Below, piece after piece: positions 26,816-39,800 of a stretch of 64,000 bases of DNA. The DNA is taken from assembly GCA_963746805.1 (NCBI GenBank), contig CAVVCQ010000005.1:124001-188000 (forward strand), in the 5' to 3' direction. Positions within the stretch are counted from its first letter, which is position 1. Every line of letters begins with the position of its first letter. The DNA is from DATHTC01 sp963746805 (GTDB lineage Bacteria; Actinomycetota; Thermoleophilia; Gaiellales; Gaiellaceae). The translations under genes and the position numbers were made by a program. The notes beneath the pieces were generated by a model that saw only the letters and a list, made by a program, of their open reading frames with translations, ran no database searches and was not told the DNA's origin.

Positions 26816-27547
26816 GTGAAGCTTCAGGTCATCGGCTCCTCGCCCGCCTGGCCGAACCCGGGCGGCGCCCATGCGGGCCTGCTCGTGTCCGGCGCCGGGA
26901 GCCTGCTCCTCGACTGCGGCCCGGGCGTGCTCGCGCGGCTGCGCGACCGGTACTCCGAGAACGGCTGGCCGCGGGTCGACGCGATCGCGATCACGCACTT
27001 CCACCTCGACCACTGGGGCGACCTCGTGCCCTGGGTCTGGGGAAACAGCTTCGGCCTCGGCCACGACCTGCCCCAGCCCGAGCTCCACGTCCCGCCCGGC
27101 GGGCGCGACCGGCTGCGCGGCTTCGGCACCGACCTCGGCCGCGACGACATGTTCGAGTCCGCCTTCCGGGTCTCCGAGTACGAGGAGCGGACGCCGTTCG
27201 AGGCGGCCGGCTTCCGGGTGACGCCGCTCCGCGTCCCGCACTACCGGCTCGACACCTACGCGTTCCGCGTCGACGACGGCGGGCACGTCCTCTGCTACTC
27301 GGGCGATGCAGGGCCGTGCGAAGCGCTCGTCGACGCGGCCCGCGACGTCGACCTCTTCGTCTGCGAGGCGACGCTCGCGCGCGGCGAGCTCGACGGGACG
27401 CCCCGGGGCCACCTGGACGCGGACGAGGCGATCGACGCCTTCCGCCGCTCGGGCGCGCGGCGGCTTCTCCTCACGCACCGTCCCGCGGAGTTCCCGAAGC
27501 CGGACGGCGTCGAGGTGGCCTACGACGGGTTCGAAGTCGACCTGTAG
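26816..27547 (+). CDS. MBL-fold metallo-hydrolase (RNase Z-like)
   Basis: A 243-residue metallo-beta-lactamase-fold hydrolase. The metal motif HFHLDHWGD is at about 61-69, a later aspartate sits in YSGDAGP near 163, and the C-terminal histidines are GHLDADEA and LLTHRP. The start IGSSPAWPNPGGAHAGLLV recalls the RNase Z/phosphodiesterase branch. The substrate is unknown. The GTG is 20 bp from the divergent mutase start. The 3' end overlaps the convergent membrane-protein gene by 28 bp. Confidence 0.85.
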   Translation: MKLQVIGSSPAWPNPGGAHAGLLVSGAGSLLLDCGPGVLARLRDRYSENGWPRVDAIAITHFHLDHWGDLVPWVWGNSFGLGHDLPQPELHVPPGGRDRLRGFGTDLGRDDMFESAFRVSEYEERTPFEAAGFRVTPLRVPHYRLDTYAFRVDDGGHVLCYSGDAGPCEALVDAARDVDLFVCEATLARGELDGTPRGHLDADEAIDAFRRSGARRLLLTHRPAEFPKPDGVEVAYDGFEVDL

Positions 27548-28284
27548 TCGCGCTCGACGGCGGCGGTGCGCCGCCAGTCGCGGACGCCCTTCGCTCCGAC
27601 GACGAGGACGACGAACGCCAGCGGGACGAACGCGAGCAGCAGCCAGAGCGGGTTGATTCGGCTCTCGAGGTCGTCGCCGGCCGGCCGGTCGATCGCGAAC
27701 TGGCTGGAGCCCTGGGCCCCCACGGGCGCCCCGCTCGCGGTCGAGAGCATGCTCGCCGGCGACCAGTTGCTCACGCGCCACCGCCGCTCCTCGCCCGAGC
27801 CCGAGAGCGTGACGTCCATGTAGAAGGTCATCGGCTGCTGCGTCGACCCCTTCGGCGGGTAGACGCTGACCTTCCAGCCGACGAGGTTCGGGTGCGAGTA
27901 GTCGAGCCGGTAGATCGCCGCGTCCACCGGGTACGGCACGACCGGGATGTCCCCCGTCGCCCACGAAGCCTTCGTGTAGCCCTCGCGCAGCTCCGGGTGC
28001 ACCACGTCCCACGCCCGCTCCGGGTGGTCGCGCTTGACGGCCGCATCGAGGAACACGTCGGCCGCGTCGATCGTCGCCGCCCGGACGTCCTTCGTCAGCA
28101 CCACGTTACGCGGCGTCGTCAGGACGACGGCGGGCTCGGTCGACATCGTCTCGGGCACGCGCTCGACCTCGGGCCAGAGCAGTGCGACTGCGACCAGGCC
28201 GCCGAGGAACGACGCGACGCCGCTGCCCCACGCCAGGCGCCTCCGTCGACGTGGCGAGGACAGGAGCCCGCCGGGGGCGGCCAT
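27520..28284 (-). CDS. Membrane-anchored protein of unknown function (copy B)
   Basis: A 254-residue protein with an Arg-rich start, a membrane segment at about 17-37, an extracytoplasmic middle and a second membrane segment at about 212-235 ending in a positive tail. The middle contains ELREGYTKASWATGDIPVVP, closely like the neighbour's ILREGLTKQEWLTGNIPVVP, so the two are diverged paralogues. The layout recalls small NTF2-like extracytoplasmic domains, but I do not recognise the family. Its ATG overlaps the neighbour's stop (TAATG). Confidence 0.8.
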   Translation of the reverse strand: MAAPGGLLSSPRRRRRLAWGSGVASFLGGLVAVALLWPEVERVPETMSTEPAVVLTTPRNVVLTKDVRAATIDAADVFLDAAVKRDHPERAWDVVHPELREGYTKASWATGDIPVVPYPVDAAIYRLDYSHPNLVGWKVSVYPPKGSTQQPMTFYMDVTLSGSGEERRWRVSNWSPASMLSTASGAPVGAQGSSQFAIDRPAGDDLESRINPLWLLLAFVPLAFVVLVVGAKGVRDWRRTAAVERDYRSTSNPS

Positions 28285-28832
28285 TACTGGTTGCTGGACG
28301 GGACCGGGACGGTCGAGTACGGCCCCCAGTAGTCCACGAGCCAGTTGCCCTGGAACTTCCGGACGCCGATGAAGAAGATCTGCGGCTTCACGTCCGAGCC
28401 CTTCTCCGGCGCGAGCGCGACCCGCATGATCGCCGAGTCGGCGTACGACTCCTCGACGCTCATCGGGGCGGGATCGCTCGAGCTCACGGGATACGGGACG
28501 ACCGGGATGTTGCCCGTGAGCCACTCCTGCTTCGTGAGCCCCTCGCGGAGAATCGGATGCGTGAGCTGCCACCCGCGCTCGAGGTTCTTCCGGTTCACGG
28601 CGGTGAGGATGAACTCGCCGGCCACCTTCCGCGCCTCGCGTGGCAGCGGGGCCTTCGGGCCCTCCTGCGAGACGATCGCCGGCTCCTGCTCGATGACCTC
28701 GGGCCGCGCCGTGCCGGTATCGCCGACGATGACGACGACCGCAACGGCGACGCCCACGGCCACGACGATGCTCCCGATCCAGAGCAAGCGACGCTGGGCC
28801 TTGGGCGACGACATGGTCGAGCGGACGCTCAT
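28284..28832 (-). CDS. Membrane-anchored protein of unknown function (copy A)
   Basis: A 182-residue protein with one N-terminal membrane anchor (about 13-35) and an extracytoplasmic domain that shares the REGLTKxxWxTGNIPVVPYPV pattern with the next gene. It ends soon after WLVDYWGPYS and lacks the second membrane segment. A TACACT hexamer 6 bp before the ATG fits a leaderless start. I cannot assign a function; the pair likely works as one complex. Confidence 0.8.
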   Translation of the reverse strand: MSVRSTMSSPKAQRRLLWIGSIVVAVGVAVAVVVIVGDTGTARPEVIEQEPAIVSQEGPKAPLPREARKVAGEFILTAVNRKNLERGWQLTHPILREGLTKQEWLTGNIPVVPYPVSSSDPAPMSVEESYADSAIMRVALAPEKGSDVKPQIFFIGVRKFQGNWLVDYWGPYSTVPVPSSNQ

Positions 28833-28838
28833 GCGACG

Positions 28839-28844
28839 AGTGTA
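28839..28844 (-). promoter_or_regulatory. Candidate -10 of the paired membrane proteins
   Basis: TACACT on the minus strand, 6 bp before the ATG at 28832. An inverted repeat CGGTTA/TAACCG (28863-28881) lies about 20 bp further upstream and could be an operator. Confidence 0.45.
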
Positions 28845-28931
28845 GACGGCGTCGCGGCGCACCGGTTAGCGGCGTTAACCGCGGCTTAAACGCATGCCTG
28901 GTCGCGTGCCTGGCCGGAATTGCACGCCCGA

Positions 28932-28949
28932 GCCGGACTGAAGTCCGGC
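28932..28949. terminator. Hairpin after the mutase large subunit
   Basis: GCCGGAC-TGAA-GTCCGGC, a perfect 7-bp stem with a tetraloop, 7 nt downstream of the mutase stop; no T-tract. Confidence 0.5.
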
Positions 28950-28956
28950 ACGGGAC

Positions 28957-30623
<1,667 letters not shown>

Positions 30624-30632
30624 CCAGGCGAC

Positions 30633-30638
30633 AGTCTA
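30633..30638 (-). promoter_or_regulatory. Candidate -10 of the mutase large subunit
   Basis: TAGACT on the minus strand, 9 bp before the ATG at 30623. Confidence 0.4.
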
Positions 30639-30668
30639 CGGCCCGCGCGGCGTCGCACTCGGCGAACC

Positions 30669-30689
30669 TCAATCTCAGGTTGAGATTGA
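30669..30689. promoter_or_regulatory. 21-bp perfect palindrome upstream of the mutase gene
   Basis: TCAATCTCA-GGT-TGAGATTGA, 9-bp arms. Its centre is about 40 bp upstream of the mutase -10 candidate, a position suited to an activator or to a repressor of a distal promoter. No matching regulator is encoded nearby. The rest of the 228 bp before the giant gene shows nothing I can name. Confidence 0.65.
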
Positions 30690-30851
30690 TCCTCGGCCGT
30701 GGACGGGGCGGCCCCCGCTCTGGCAGGCGAGGACCGGCGTGCCCCATCCGGGGGATCTTCGCCCGTTGGACGCCGCAAAGCGCTCGCGTGCTCGCCGGAA
30801 TCGGCCGATAGGCCGAGGGCAACGCACGGACGCGTGCGGTGAGAAGTGACC

Positions 30852-33800
30852 ATGGCGAGCACACCGGAACAGCGGCAGCTGGACGAGCGGGCGGCATTCT
30901 CCGCCCGCTTCGGCCTGTCGCGGGTCCGTGTGCTCGCCGCAGTCGCGGCGCTCGTCGTCGCGGCGGTCACCGCCTCCTCCGTCGTCCTCGCTCAGCTCGC
31001 CGGCTGGAGGGCGCCGGAGCACCCCGTGACCCCCGGCTTCCTGGCGACGGCACTCGGCGCACCGCAGGCCGACGCGCCGCTCGTCAGGGAGCCGGCCGCG
31101 GGTGTCGCCGTCACTATCGACGAGACGGGATTCAAGGTCATGCATCGCGACGCGTCGCTCGGCGTCTCGAGCGACACCGGCGTCGGGCCCGTGGACGACC
31201 TTCGAGCACGGCGCCGTCCGCGCGACCCCGTACGGGTCGGAGACGATCGCCGTCGACCGGACGAAGACGGAGCAGTACCTCGACCGTCGTCGAGCGTCAG
31301 GGCAGAAAGACGTGGCGCTGGCGACTCGAAACGCCAACCCTCGAGCCAAGGTTGAGACACGACGGCGCCATCGAGTTGCTCGGCGCAGATGGTGGGAACT
31401 CTGGACTCACCATCCTCCCGGCGGCGATCCTGGACCCGAAGGGCCGGAACATCACGCCTGCCTCGACCCGGTGGTCGCTCGACCGCGACGACCGCGGATG
31501 GCTGCTCGAGCTCGACCTCGACGACTCACCGCTCCCCCTCCCCTACGTCATCGACCCGGCGTCGGCATACCCGTCCCCGCTGGAGCTCCGCAACACGGCG
31601 ACGAGCGAGACCGGCTCGTGGGACCTCGACAGTGGTACCGGAACCGTCGATACGACCACGGACAACATCCCGAACCAGAACGCGACCGGTTGGTATGCCT
31701 TCAACCCCGGGACGTCGAACACGACACAGCTCGCAACCCTCCCGACCACGACCGACGGGATGGGGTGGATCGTCGATCCGGTGGGCGGCGCGACGGGCTT
31801 CCCGGCCGGAACCTGGAGCTTCACGGTCCAGACCGACATCCCGAACGGGACATTCGTGGCCGGCACGGCCGTGATGACCGTCGGCGTCTGGAAGGGAACG
31901 GTCTCGGGGGGCGTCTTCACGTCCACGGGGACGATCCTGACGCCGACCGACGACTCAGCCGCTCAGAACATCCGGCCGAACGTGAACACGAACACCTTCA
32001 CGGTCAGCTACTCGCTGCCGAAGATCTCGCTGGCCGCCGGCGAGACGTTGTTCGTCGACTACTGGCGCCACCAGACCGGCGGGATCAGCGCGACGCAGGC
32101 GGCGCGGCGGCAGCTCGACTTCTACGTCAACGACGGCATCGCGCAGATCACTCACCCGGCTGCGGACGACGCCGGCCCGACCCACTCCGTGTCGCTCGCA
32201 CCGAGCCCGACGGGAGCGCACTACGCGGGGGGCCGGCTCTACTACAAGAGCGACGCGGCCGGCTCGTTCGCCTTCCGTGACGCGCTCACCGATACCGCCG
32301 GCACCGGAACGGCCGCCTCGGGAATGCTCGATCTCGACTACCCGGCGATCGCGACGACCGGCTGGACCCACAACGCCGAGACCGTCACGACGAGCCCGAA
32401 CTACCAGTCGTCGAGCTACACCTGGACCGCGAGCCCCAGCAACCCTGCGGACCAGACGCTAACGGCCGAGGACAACGCCCTGCAGCAGTCGACCTCGGTC
32501 GTGCAGTTCGTCGCCGACACGACCGCCCCCACGGGCGGGGCGCTCACGGTCAACGGCGTCGCGGCCAGTGGCGGCGCCAGTACGAGCTACGACACGACCG
32601 GCAGCTTCACGATCGCGACCCGCACCGACTACGCCGAGACGCAGTCCGCCACCGCCGCCGGCCTCCTCACCTCGACGCTAACGCGCGAGAACGGGACGCT
32701 CTCCGCGAACGGCTGCTCCGCCTACGGCGCGCCGACGACGCTGGTCGGGGCGCCGGCACAGGGACCGTTCGCGTCCGGCTGCTACCGCTTCACGCTGACC
32801 GGGACGGACAACGTCGGCAACGCGGTCTCGATCACGACCACGGTGAAGGTCGACACCTCCGCCCCGTCCGTCTCGGGCGTCACGGTCGGCTCCCTCTCGA
32901 ATACGACCGACAGCGCAGCGAACGGCTCGACGTTCTACTACCGCCCCGCCGGCTCGGGCGGCACCTTCGCCGTCTCGACGGCGGCGAGCGACGGCGAGTC
33001 CGGCCTCGGCAACGCCACGTACCCGGCCCTCGCCGGCGGCTTCACGCCTGCGAGCTCGACCGGGATCGCCCCGCCCTCCCCGTACTCGCGCACCTACACC
33101 TGGCCTGCGACGACCGGCACCGACACCGGCTCGAAGACGATCGCCGTCGCCAACAACGCCGGCGGCTCGACGAACACGAGCTTCGCGATCGTGTCCGACT
33201 CGACCGCGCCGGCCGGCGGCGCCCTCACCGTCAACAGCGTCGCGGCCAGCGGCGGCGGCAGCACGAGCTACGACACCGACGGCTCCTTCACCATCGGCAC
33301 CCGCACCGACTACGCCGAGACACAGTCCGGCACCGCCGCCGGCCTCCGCACCTCGACGCTCACGCGCGAGAACGGAACGCTCTCGGGGAACGCCTGCTCC
33401 GCGTACGGCGCGCCGACCACCCTGGTCGGGGCGCCGGCGCAGGGCCCGTTCGCAACCGGCTGCTACCGCTACACCCTCACCGGCACGGACAACGTCGGCA
33501 ACGCCGTCTCTGTCACGACCACCGTCAAGGTCGACACCTCCGGCCCGTCGGTCGCGAGCGTGACGGTCGGGTCGGTGTCGAACGCGAACGACAGCTTCGC
33601 GAGCGGCTCGACGTTCTACTACCGCCCAGCCGGTTCGGGCGGCACGTTCGCGGTCGCGACTGCTGCGAGCGACGGCGACTCGGGCCTCGGCAACGCCACC
33701 TACCCCGCGCTCGCCGGCGGCTTCACCCCTGCGAGCTCGGCCGGGATCGCGCCACCCTCCCCGTACTCGCGCACCTACACGTGGCCGGCGACGACCGGCA

Positions 33801-36800
33801 CCGACAGCGGGCTGAAGACGGTCTCCGTCGCGAACAACGCGGCCGGCGCCTCGACGCAGGACTTCCGCGTCGTCTCCGATTCCACCGCGCCGACCGGCGG
33901 CGCACTCACCGTCAACGGCGTCGCCGCGAGCGGCGGCGGCACCACCGGCTACGACACCGACGGCTCGTTCACGATCGGCACCCGCACCGACTACGCCGAG
34001 ACGCTCTCCGCCGCCGCGGCCGGGCTGCGCTCCTCCACCCTCACCCGCGAGGACGGAACCCTCTCCGCCGACGCCTGCTCGAGCTACGGCCTGCCCGCCA
34101 CGCTCGTCGGCACCCCCGCCCAGAACGGCCTCGCCACCGGCTGCTACCGCTACGTCCTCACCGGCACGGACAACGTCGGCAACGCCGTCTCGATCACGAC
34201 CACGGTCAAGGTCGACACCTCGACGCCGACGATCTCCGGCACCACGGTCGGCTCGGTCTCGAACACGGCCGACAGCTACGCGGGCGGCTCGACCTTCTAC
34301 TACCGGCCCGCCGGCTCCGGCGGCACCTTCGCGGTGGACGTGGCTGCGTCGGACGGCGAGTCGGGCCTCGCGAACGCCACCTACCCGGCCCTCGGCGGCG
34401 GCTTCACGCCCGCGAGCCCGGCCGGGGTCGCCCCTCCCTCGCCGTACTCGCGCACCTACTCGTGGCCTGCGACCACCGGCAGCGAGTCCGGGTCGAAGAC
34501 CGTGTCGGTGGCGAACAGCGCCTCCGGCTCGACGACGACGAACGGCAGCTTCTCGATCGTCGCCGACTCGACCGCGCCGACGGGCGGCGCGCTCACCGTC
34601 AACAGCGTCGCCGCGAGCGGCGGCGGCACCACGAGCTACGACACCGACGGCTCGTTCGCGATCGGCACCCGCACGGACTGGGGCGAGGCGCTCTCGGGCA
34701 CCGCCGCCGGCCTCCGCTCCTCCACCCTCGCGCGCGAGGACGGAACGCTCTCGGCCGACGCCTGCTCGAGCTACGGCGGGCCTGCGACGCTCGTCGGCAC
34801 CCCCGCCCAGAACGGCCTCACCACAGGCTGCTACCGCTACACCCTCACCGGCACCGACAACGTCGGGAACGTGGTCACGATCACGACGGTCGTGAAGGTC
34901 GACACGACGGCTCCGACCTCGGCGGCCGACGCGCTCTCGACGTACGCGACCTCGACCTCGATCACCGTCGGGTACTCGGCGAGCGACGCCGCGACGGGCG
35001 TCGACTCGGTGCAGCTCTGGGTCGACGGCCCGGGCGCCGGCGGCTACGCCCTCGCCGACACTGACACGACGCCGGCGTCGCCGTCCTTCTCGTACACGGC
35101 CTCGGAGGGCGACGGCCTCTATCACTTCTACACGCGCGCGAGCGACGAGGCGGGGAACACCGAGGCCGCGCCGGGCGGGCCGGACGCGACGACGACGGTC
35201 GACACCGCGAGCCCGGCCTCCTCCGCCGACGCGCTCGCCGCGTACTCGACGAGCGCCTCGCTCGCGGTCCCATACACGGCGTCGGACGCGACCTCGGGCG
35301 TGGACGAGGTCGAGCTCTGGGTCGACGGCCCCGGCGCCGGCGGCTACGCGCTCGCAGACACCGATACGACCCCCGCCTCGCCGTCGTTCTCCTTTACGGC
35401 TGCCGAGGGCGAGGGCACATACCGTTTCTACACGCGCGCGCGCGACGACGCGGGGAACACCGAGAGCGCACCCGGCGCGGAGGACGCGAGCACCGTCCTC
35501 GACTCGGTCGCGCCGACGTCCGCCGCCGACGCGTTGCCCGCCTACTCGGGCGCAACTGTCGCAGTGACCTACACGGCGAGCGACGCGACCTCCGGCGTGG
35601 ACGAAGTCGAGCTCTGGATCGATGGCCCCGGCGCCGGCGGCTACGCCCTCGCCGACACCGACACCACTCCGGCCTCGCCGACCTTCTCCTACGACACGAC
35701 CGAGGGCGACGGCACCTACCGCTTCTACACCCGCGCCCGGGACAACGCCGGCACCACCGAAACCGCTCCCGGCAGCGAGGACGCGGCCACGATCGTCGAC
35801 ACCACCAACCCGGTCTCTGCGGCCGCTGCGCTCCCCGCGTTCACGAGCACGAACACGTTCGCCGTCGCGTACACGTCCTCGGACGCCACCTCGGGCGTGG
35901 ACGAGGTCGAGCTGTGGGTCGACGGCCCCGGCGCCGGCGGCTACGCCCTCGCCGACACCGACACCACCCCCGCCTCGCCCTCCTTCTCCTTCACCGCCGC
36001 CGACGGCGACGGCACCTACCGCTTCTACACCCGCGCCCGCGACAACGCCGGCACGCACCGAGGCCGCCCCCGGCAGCGAAGACGCGACCACCGTCGTCGA
36101 CACGACCAACCCCGTCTCGGCCGCCGACGCGCTGCCCGCCTCCACCGGCACGACCTCGATCGCGGTCACCTACACCTCGAGCGACACGGGCGGATCCGGC
36201 GTCGACGAGGTGGAGCTGTGGGCGAAGGGCCCGAGCGACGGCGCGTACGTGCTCGCGGACACCGACACGACTCCGGGCTCGGCCTCGTTCGCCTACACCG
36301 CCTCGCAGGGCGACGGCACCTATCGCTTCTACACACGCGCGCGCGACGTCGCCGGGAACACGGAGGCCGCGCCCGGCAGCGAGGACGCGGCCACCGTGCT
36401 CGAGACGAGCCCGCCGACCGCGCCGTCGCTCTCGTTCGGCTCGTTCACGAACGCGTCCGCGACGGGGACGACCGTGTACGTCCGCGAGGGCGCCTCGGGC
36501 GGCTTCACCGTCACCGCCGACGCGGCCGACCCGGATTCCGGCGTCGCGAGCCACGCGTTCCCGAGCTTCTGGGGCGAGGGCGGCAGCGTCGCCTCCGACC
36601 CGGCGGCGACGGCCTACACCTTCGGCACGTCCGACACGGCCCCGGCCGGCGCGCAGACCGTGACCGCGACGAACGGCGCCGGCCTCACCGGCCCCGGCTC
36701 GAGTTTCACGGTCGTCGCCGACACGCTTGCGCCGGTGACGACGCCGTCCGCGGCGCCCGCGGCCAACGGCAACGGTTGGCACACGAGCCAGCCGGTCAAC

Positions 36801-39800
36801 GTCACGCTGTCGGCGAACGACGGCGGCTCGGGCGTCGCCGCGATCCGGTACACGACCGACGGCTCCGACCCGACCGCTCTCAGCCCGCTCTACGCCGGGG
36901 CGATCGCCGTCACGTCGACGACGACCGTGAAGTTCCGCGCCTGGGACGCCGTGGGCAACGTCGAGTCCGTCGGCAGCCTGCTGGTCCAGGTCGACACCAC
37001 CGCTCCCGTTGCGCCGTCGCTCGCCGTCTCCGGCCTCACCGCCGCGTTCGAGTCCGGCGGCACCGTCTGGTACCGGCCGGCCGCCGGCACCGGCGAGTTC
37101 ACCGTGACGGCGAGCACCTCCGACGCGGAGTCCGGCGTCGCCTCCTACGCGTTCCCGGCGCCCGCCGTCGGATGGAGCCGCTCCTTCTCCGGCAACGCCG
37201 CCACGTACACGCACGCGGGGGCGCCGACCGATCCGGCGGAGCCCAACCACGTCACGGCGACGAACGGCGCCGGGCTCGCGTCCGCGGCCGCCTCGTTCAC
37301 CGTCTCGCCCGACGCGACCGCGCCGTCCGTCACCGCGCCGACCGTGGCGGGCGGATTCGTCACGTCCGCGTCCGTCCCGGTCACGCTCAACGGCGGCAGC
37401 GACGGCGAGTCCGGGGTCGCGCCCGGCTCCTCGGTGGTGGAGCGCCAGGAGGCGCTGCTCGACAACGGCGACGGGAGCTGCGACGGGTTCGGCGGCTGGA
37501 CGACGGTGACCCTCTCGGGCGGCGCCGACACGACGGTCGCGCACGGCCGCTGCTACCGCTACCGGGAGCTCCTCACCGACCGCGTCGGGAACGAGGGCAC
37601 GTCGCCCGCGTCGGCGGTCGCCAAGGTGGACACGACTGCACCGGCCGCGCCCTCCCTCGCGTTCTCGGGCCTGACCGCCGCGTACGAGAGCGGCGGCACC
37701 GTCTGGTACCGCCCGTCGGCGGCAACCGGCTCGTTCACCGTCACCGCGACGGCGACCGACGCGGAGTCCGGCATCGCTTCCGTCGGCTTCCCGGTCGCGG
37801 CGAGCGGGTGGACGCGCAGCCTCGCGGGGAACGCCGCGACGTACGACCACACCGGCTCGCCGACCGACCCGGTGGAGCCGAACGACGTGACGGCGACGAA
37901 CGGCGCCGGACTCGCCTCCGCACCGACCGCGTACACGGTCTCGCCGGACGCGACGGCGCCGAGCGTCACGGCCCCGACCGTGACGGGCGGCTTCACGAGC
38001 ACGCTCTCCGTCCCCGTCACGCTCAACGGCGCGACCGACGCCGAGTCGGGCGTCGTCGCCGCGAGCTCCGTCGTCCAGCGCGACGAGGCACCGCTCGACA
38101 ATGCCGACGGCAGCTGCGACGCGTTCGCCGGCTCGTGGGGCACCGTCACGCTGACCGGCGGTGCCGACACGACCGTCGCGAGCGGCACCTGCTACCGCTA
38201 CCGCGAGCTCGTCACCGACCGCGTCGGCAACCAGGGCACCTCGGCGGCGTCCGCGACGGTCAAGGTCGACGCGACCGCCCCGACCGGCGACGTCACCGCG
38301 CCGACGGCGGGAGCGAACGTGCGCGGGTCGGTGGCCGTGACGTCCGACTCGGCCGACACCGGCGCAGGCGTCGCGATCGTCGAGTTCGAGCGCCGGCCGT
38401 CCGGCGGCGGCGCCTGGGTCTCGCTCGGCACCGACGCGACGGCGCCGTATTCGGTGAGCTGGGCGACCGGCGGCGAGGCCGACGGTCAATACGACGTCCG
38501 CGTCGTCACGACCGACGCGGCCGGGAACACGCGCACGTCGCCGGCCGTCGCGAACGTCCGGGTCGACAACACGGATCCGGCCGTGGGCCTCGACGCGCTC
38601 CCGGCCGCGATCCGGAACGGCTTCGCCCTCACCGGCTCCGCCTCCGACGGCGGCTCGGGCGTCGACGACGTCGAGTACCTGTGGTGCTCCGGCGCCGGCT
38701 GCACGCCGTCGACGTCGATCGGCTCGAGTGCGACCGGCCCGGCCTATTCCGTGACGTGGGGCTCGCAGCCCACCGACGGCACGGTGCGGGTCCTCGCGCG
38801 CGCGTCGGACGCGGCCGGCAACGCGACCGACTCGGCCGTGCAGTCGGTCGTGGTCGACAACACGGCGCCGACGGGCTCGGTCACGGCCCCGGCCGCCGGC
38901 GCGAACGTCCGCGGCACCGTCACCGTCACCACCGACTCCGCCGACACCGGCTCCGGCGTCGCCACCGTCGCCTTCCAGCGCTCCCCCGCCAACGCCGACA
39001 CCTGGACCACCATCGACACCGACACCGGCGCCCCCTACAACGCCGACTGGAACACCGGCACCGACGGCCTCTACGACCTCCGCGCCGTCACCACCGACGC
39101 CGCCGGCAACACCACCACCTCCGCCCTCGTCGAAGACGTCCGCGTCGACAACACCGCGCCGACCGGGTCGGTCACCGCCCCGCCGCCGGCGCGAACGTCC
39201 GCGGCACCGTCACCCTCACCACCGACTCCGCCGACACCGGCTCCGGCGTCGCCACCGTCACCTTCCAGCGCTCCCCCGCCAACGCCGGCACCTGGACCAC
39301 CATCGACACCGACACCGCCACCCCCTACAACGCCGACTGGAACACCGGCAGCGACGGCCTCTACGACCTCCGCGCCGTCACCACCGACGCCGCCGGCAAC
39401 ACCACCACCTCCGCCCTCGTCGAAGACGTCCGCGTCGACAACACCGCGCCGTCCTCGACGCTGACCTTCCCGGCCGCGTCCGGCTCGTACAACGCGGCGG
39501 GCTGGGACGGCGGCTGCGCCTCGCCGGGCCTCTGCGGCACGGCCTCCGACGGCGGCTCCGGCATCGCCTCGGTCGAGGTCTCGATCCGACAGCAGGGCGG
39601 CGACTGGTACGACGGCTCCGCCTTCACGAGCACGAGCGAGGCCTGGCTGCCCGCGACCGGCACCGGCGCGTGGGAGCGCGCGTTCGCGAGCACCGAGTTC
39701 CCGGCCGACGGCACGTTCGTCGTCCGCGTCCGCGCGACCGACGCCGCCGGCAACGTCGAGACCCCGTCCTCGACCGCGTTCACGACCGACGCGGTCGCGC

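Noticed and set aside
26811..26818. Shine-Dalgarno for the MBL gene
   Set aside because: The G-run abuts the GTG directly, so it cannot serve as a ribosome-binding site; start by leaderless initiation is possible but its plus-strand -10 is not convincing.
32678..36169. A 1,163-codon open frame on the minus strand across the giant gene, and an 1,874-codon one at 40466-46090
   Set aside because: They are low-complexity Arg/Gly/Val frames antisense to the repeat units, caused by GC-rich codon bias; no known domain or start signal.
36740..36990. Active glycoside hydrolase because of chitobiase-like units
   Set aside because: Only the small C-terminal accessory (CHB_HEX_C-like) module type is seen; no catalytic domain exists anywhere in the protein.
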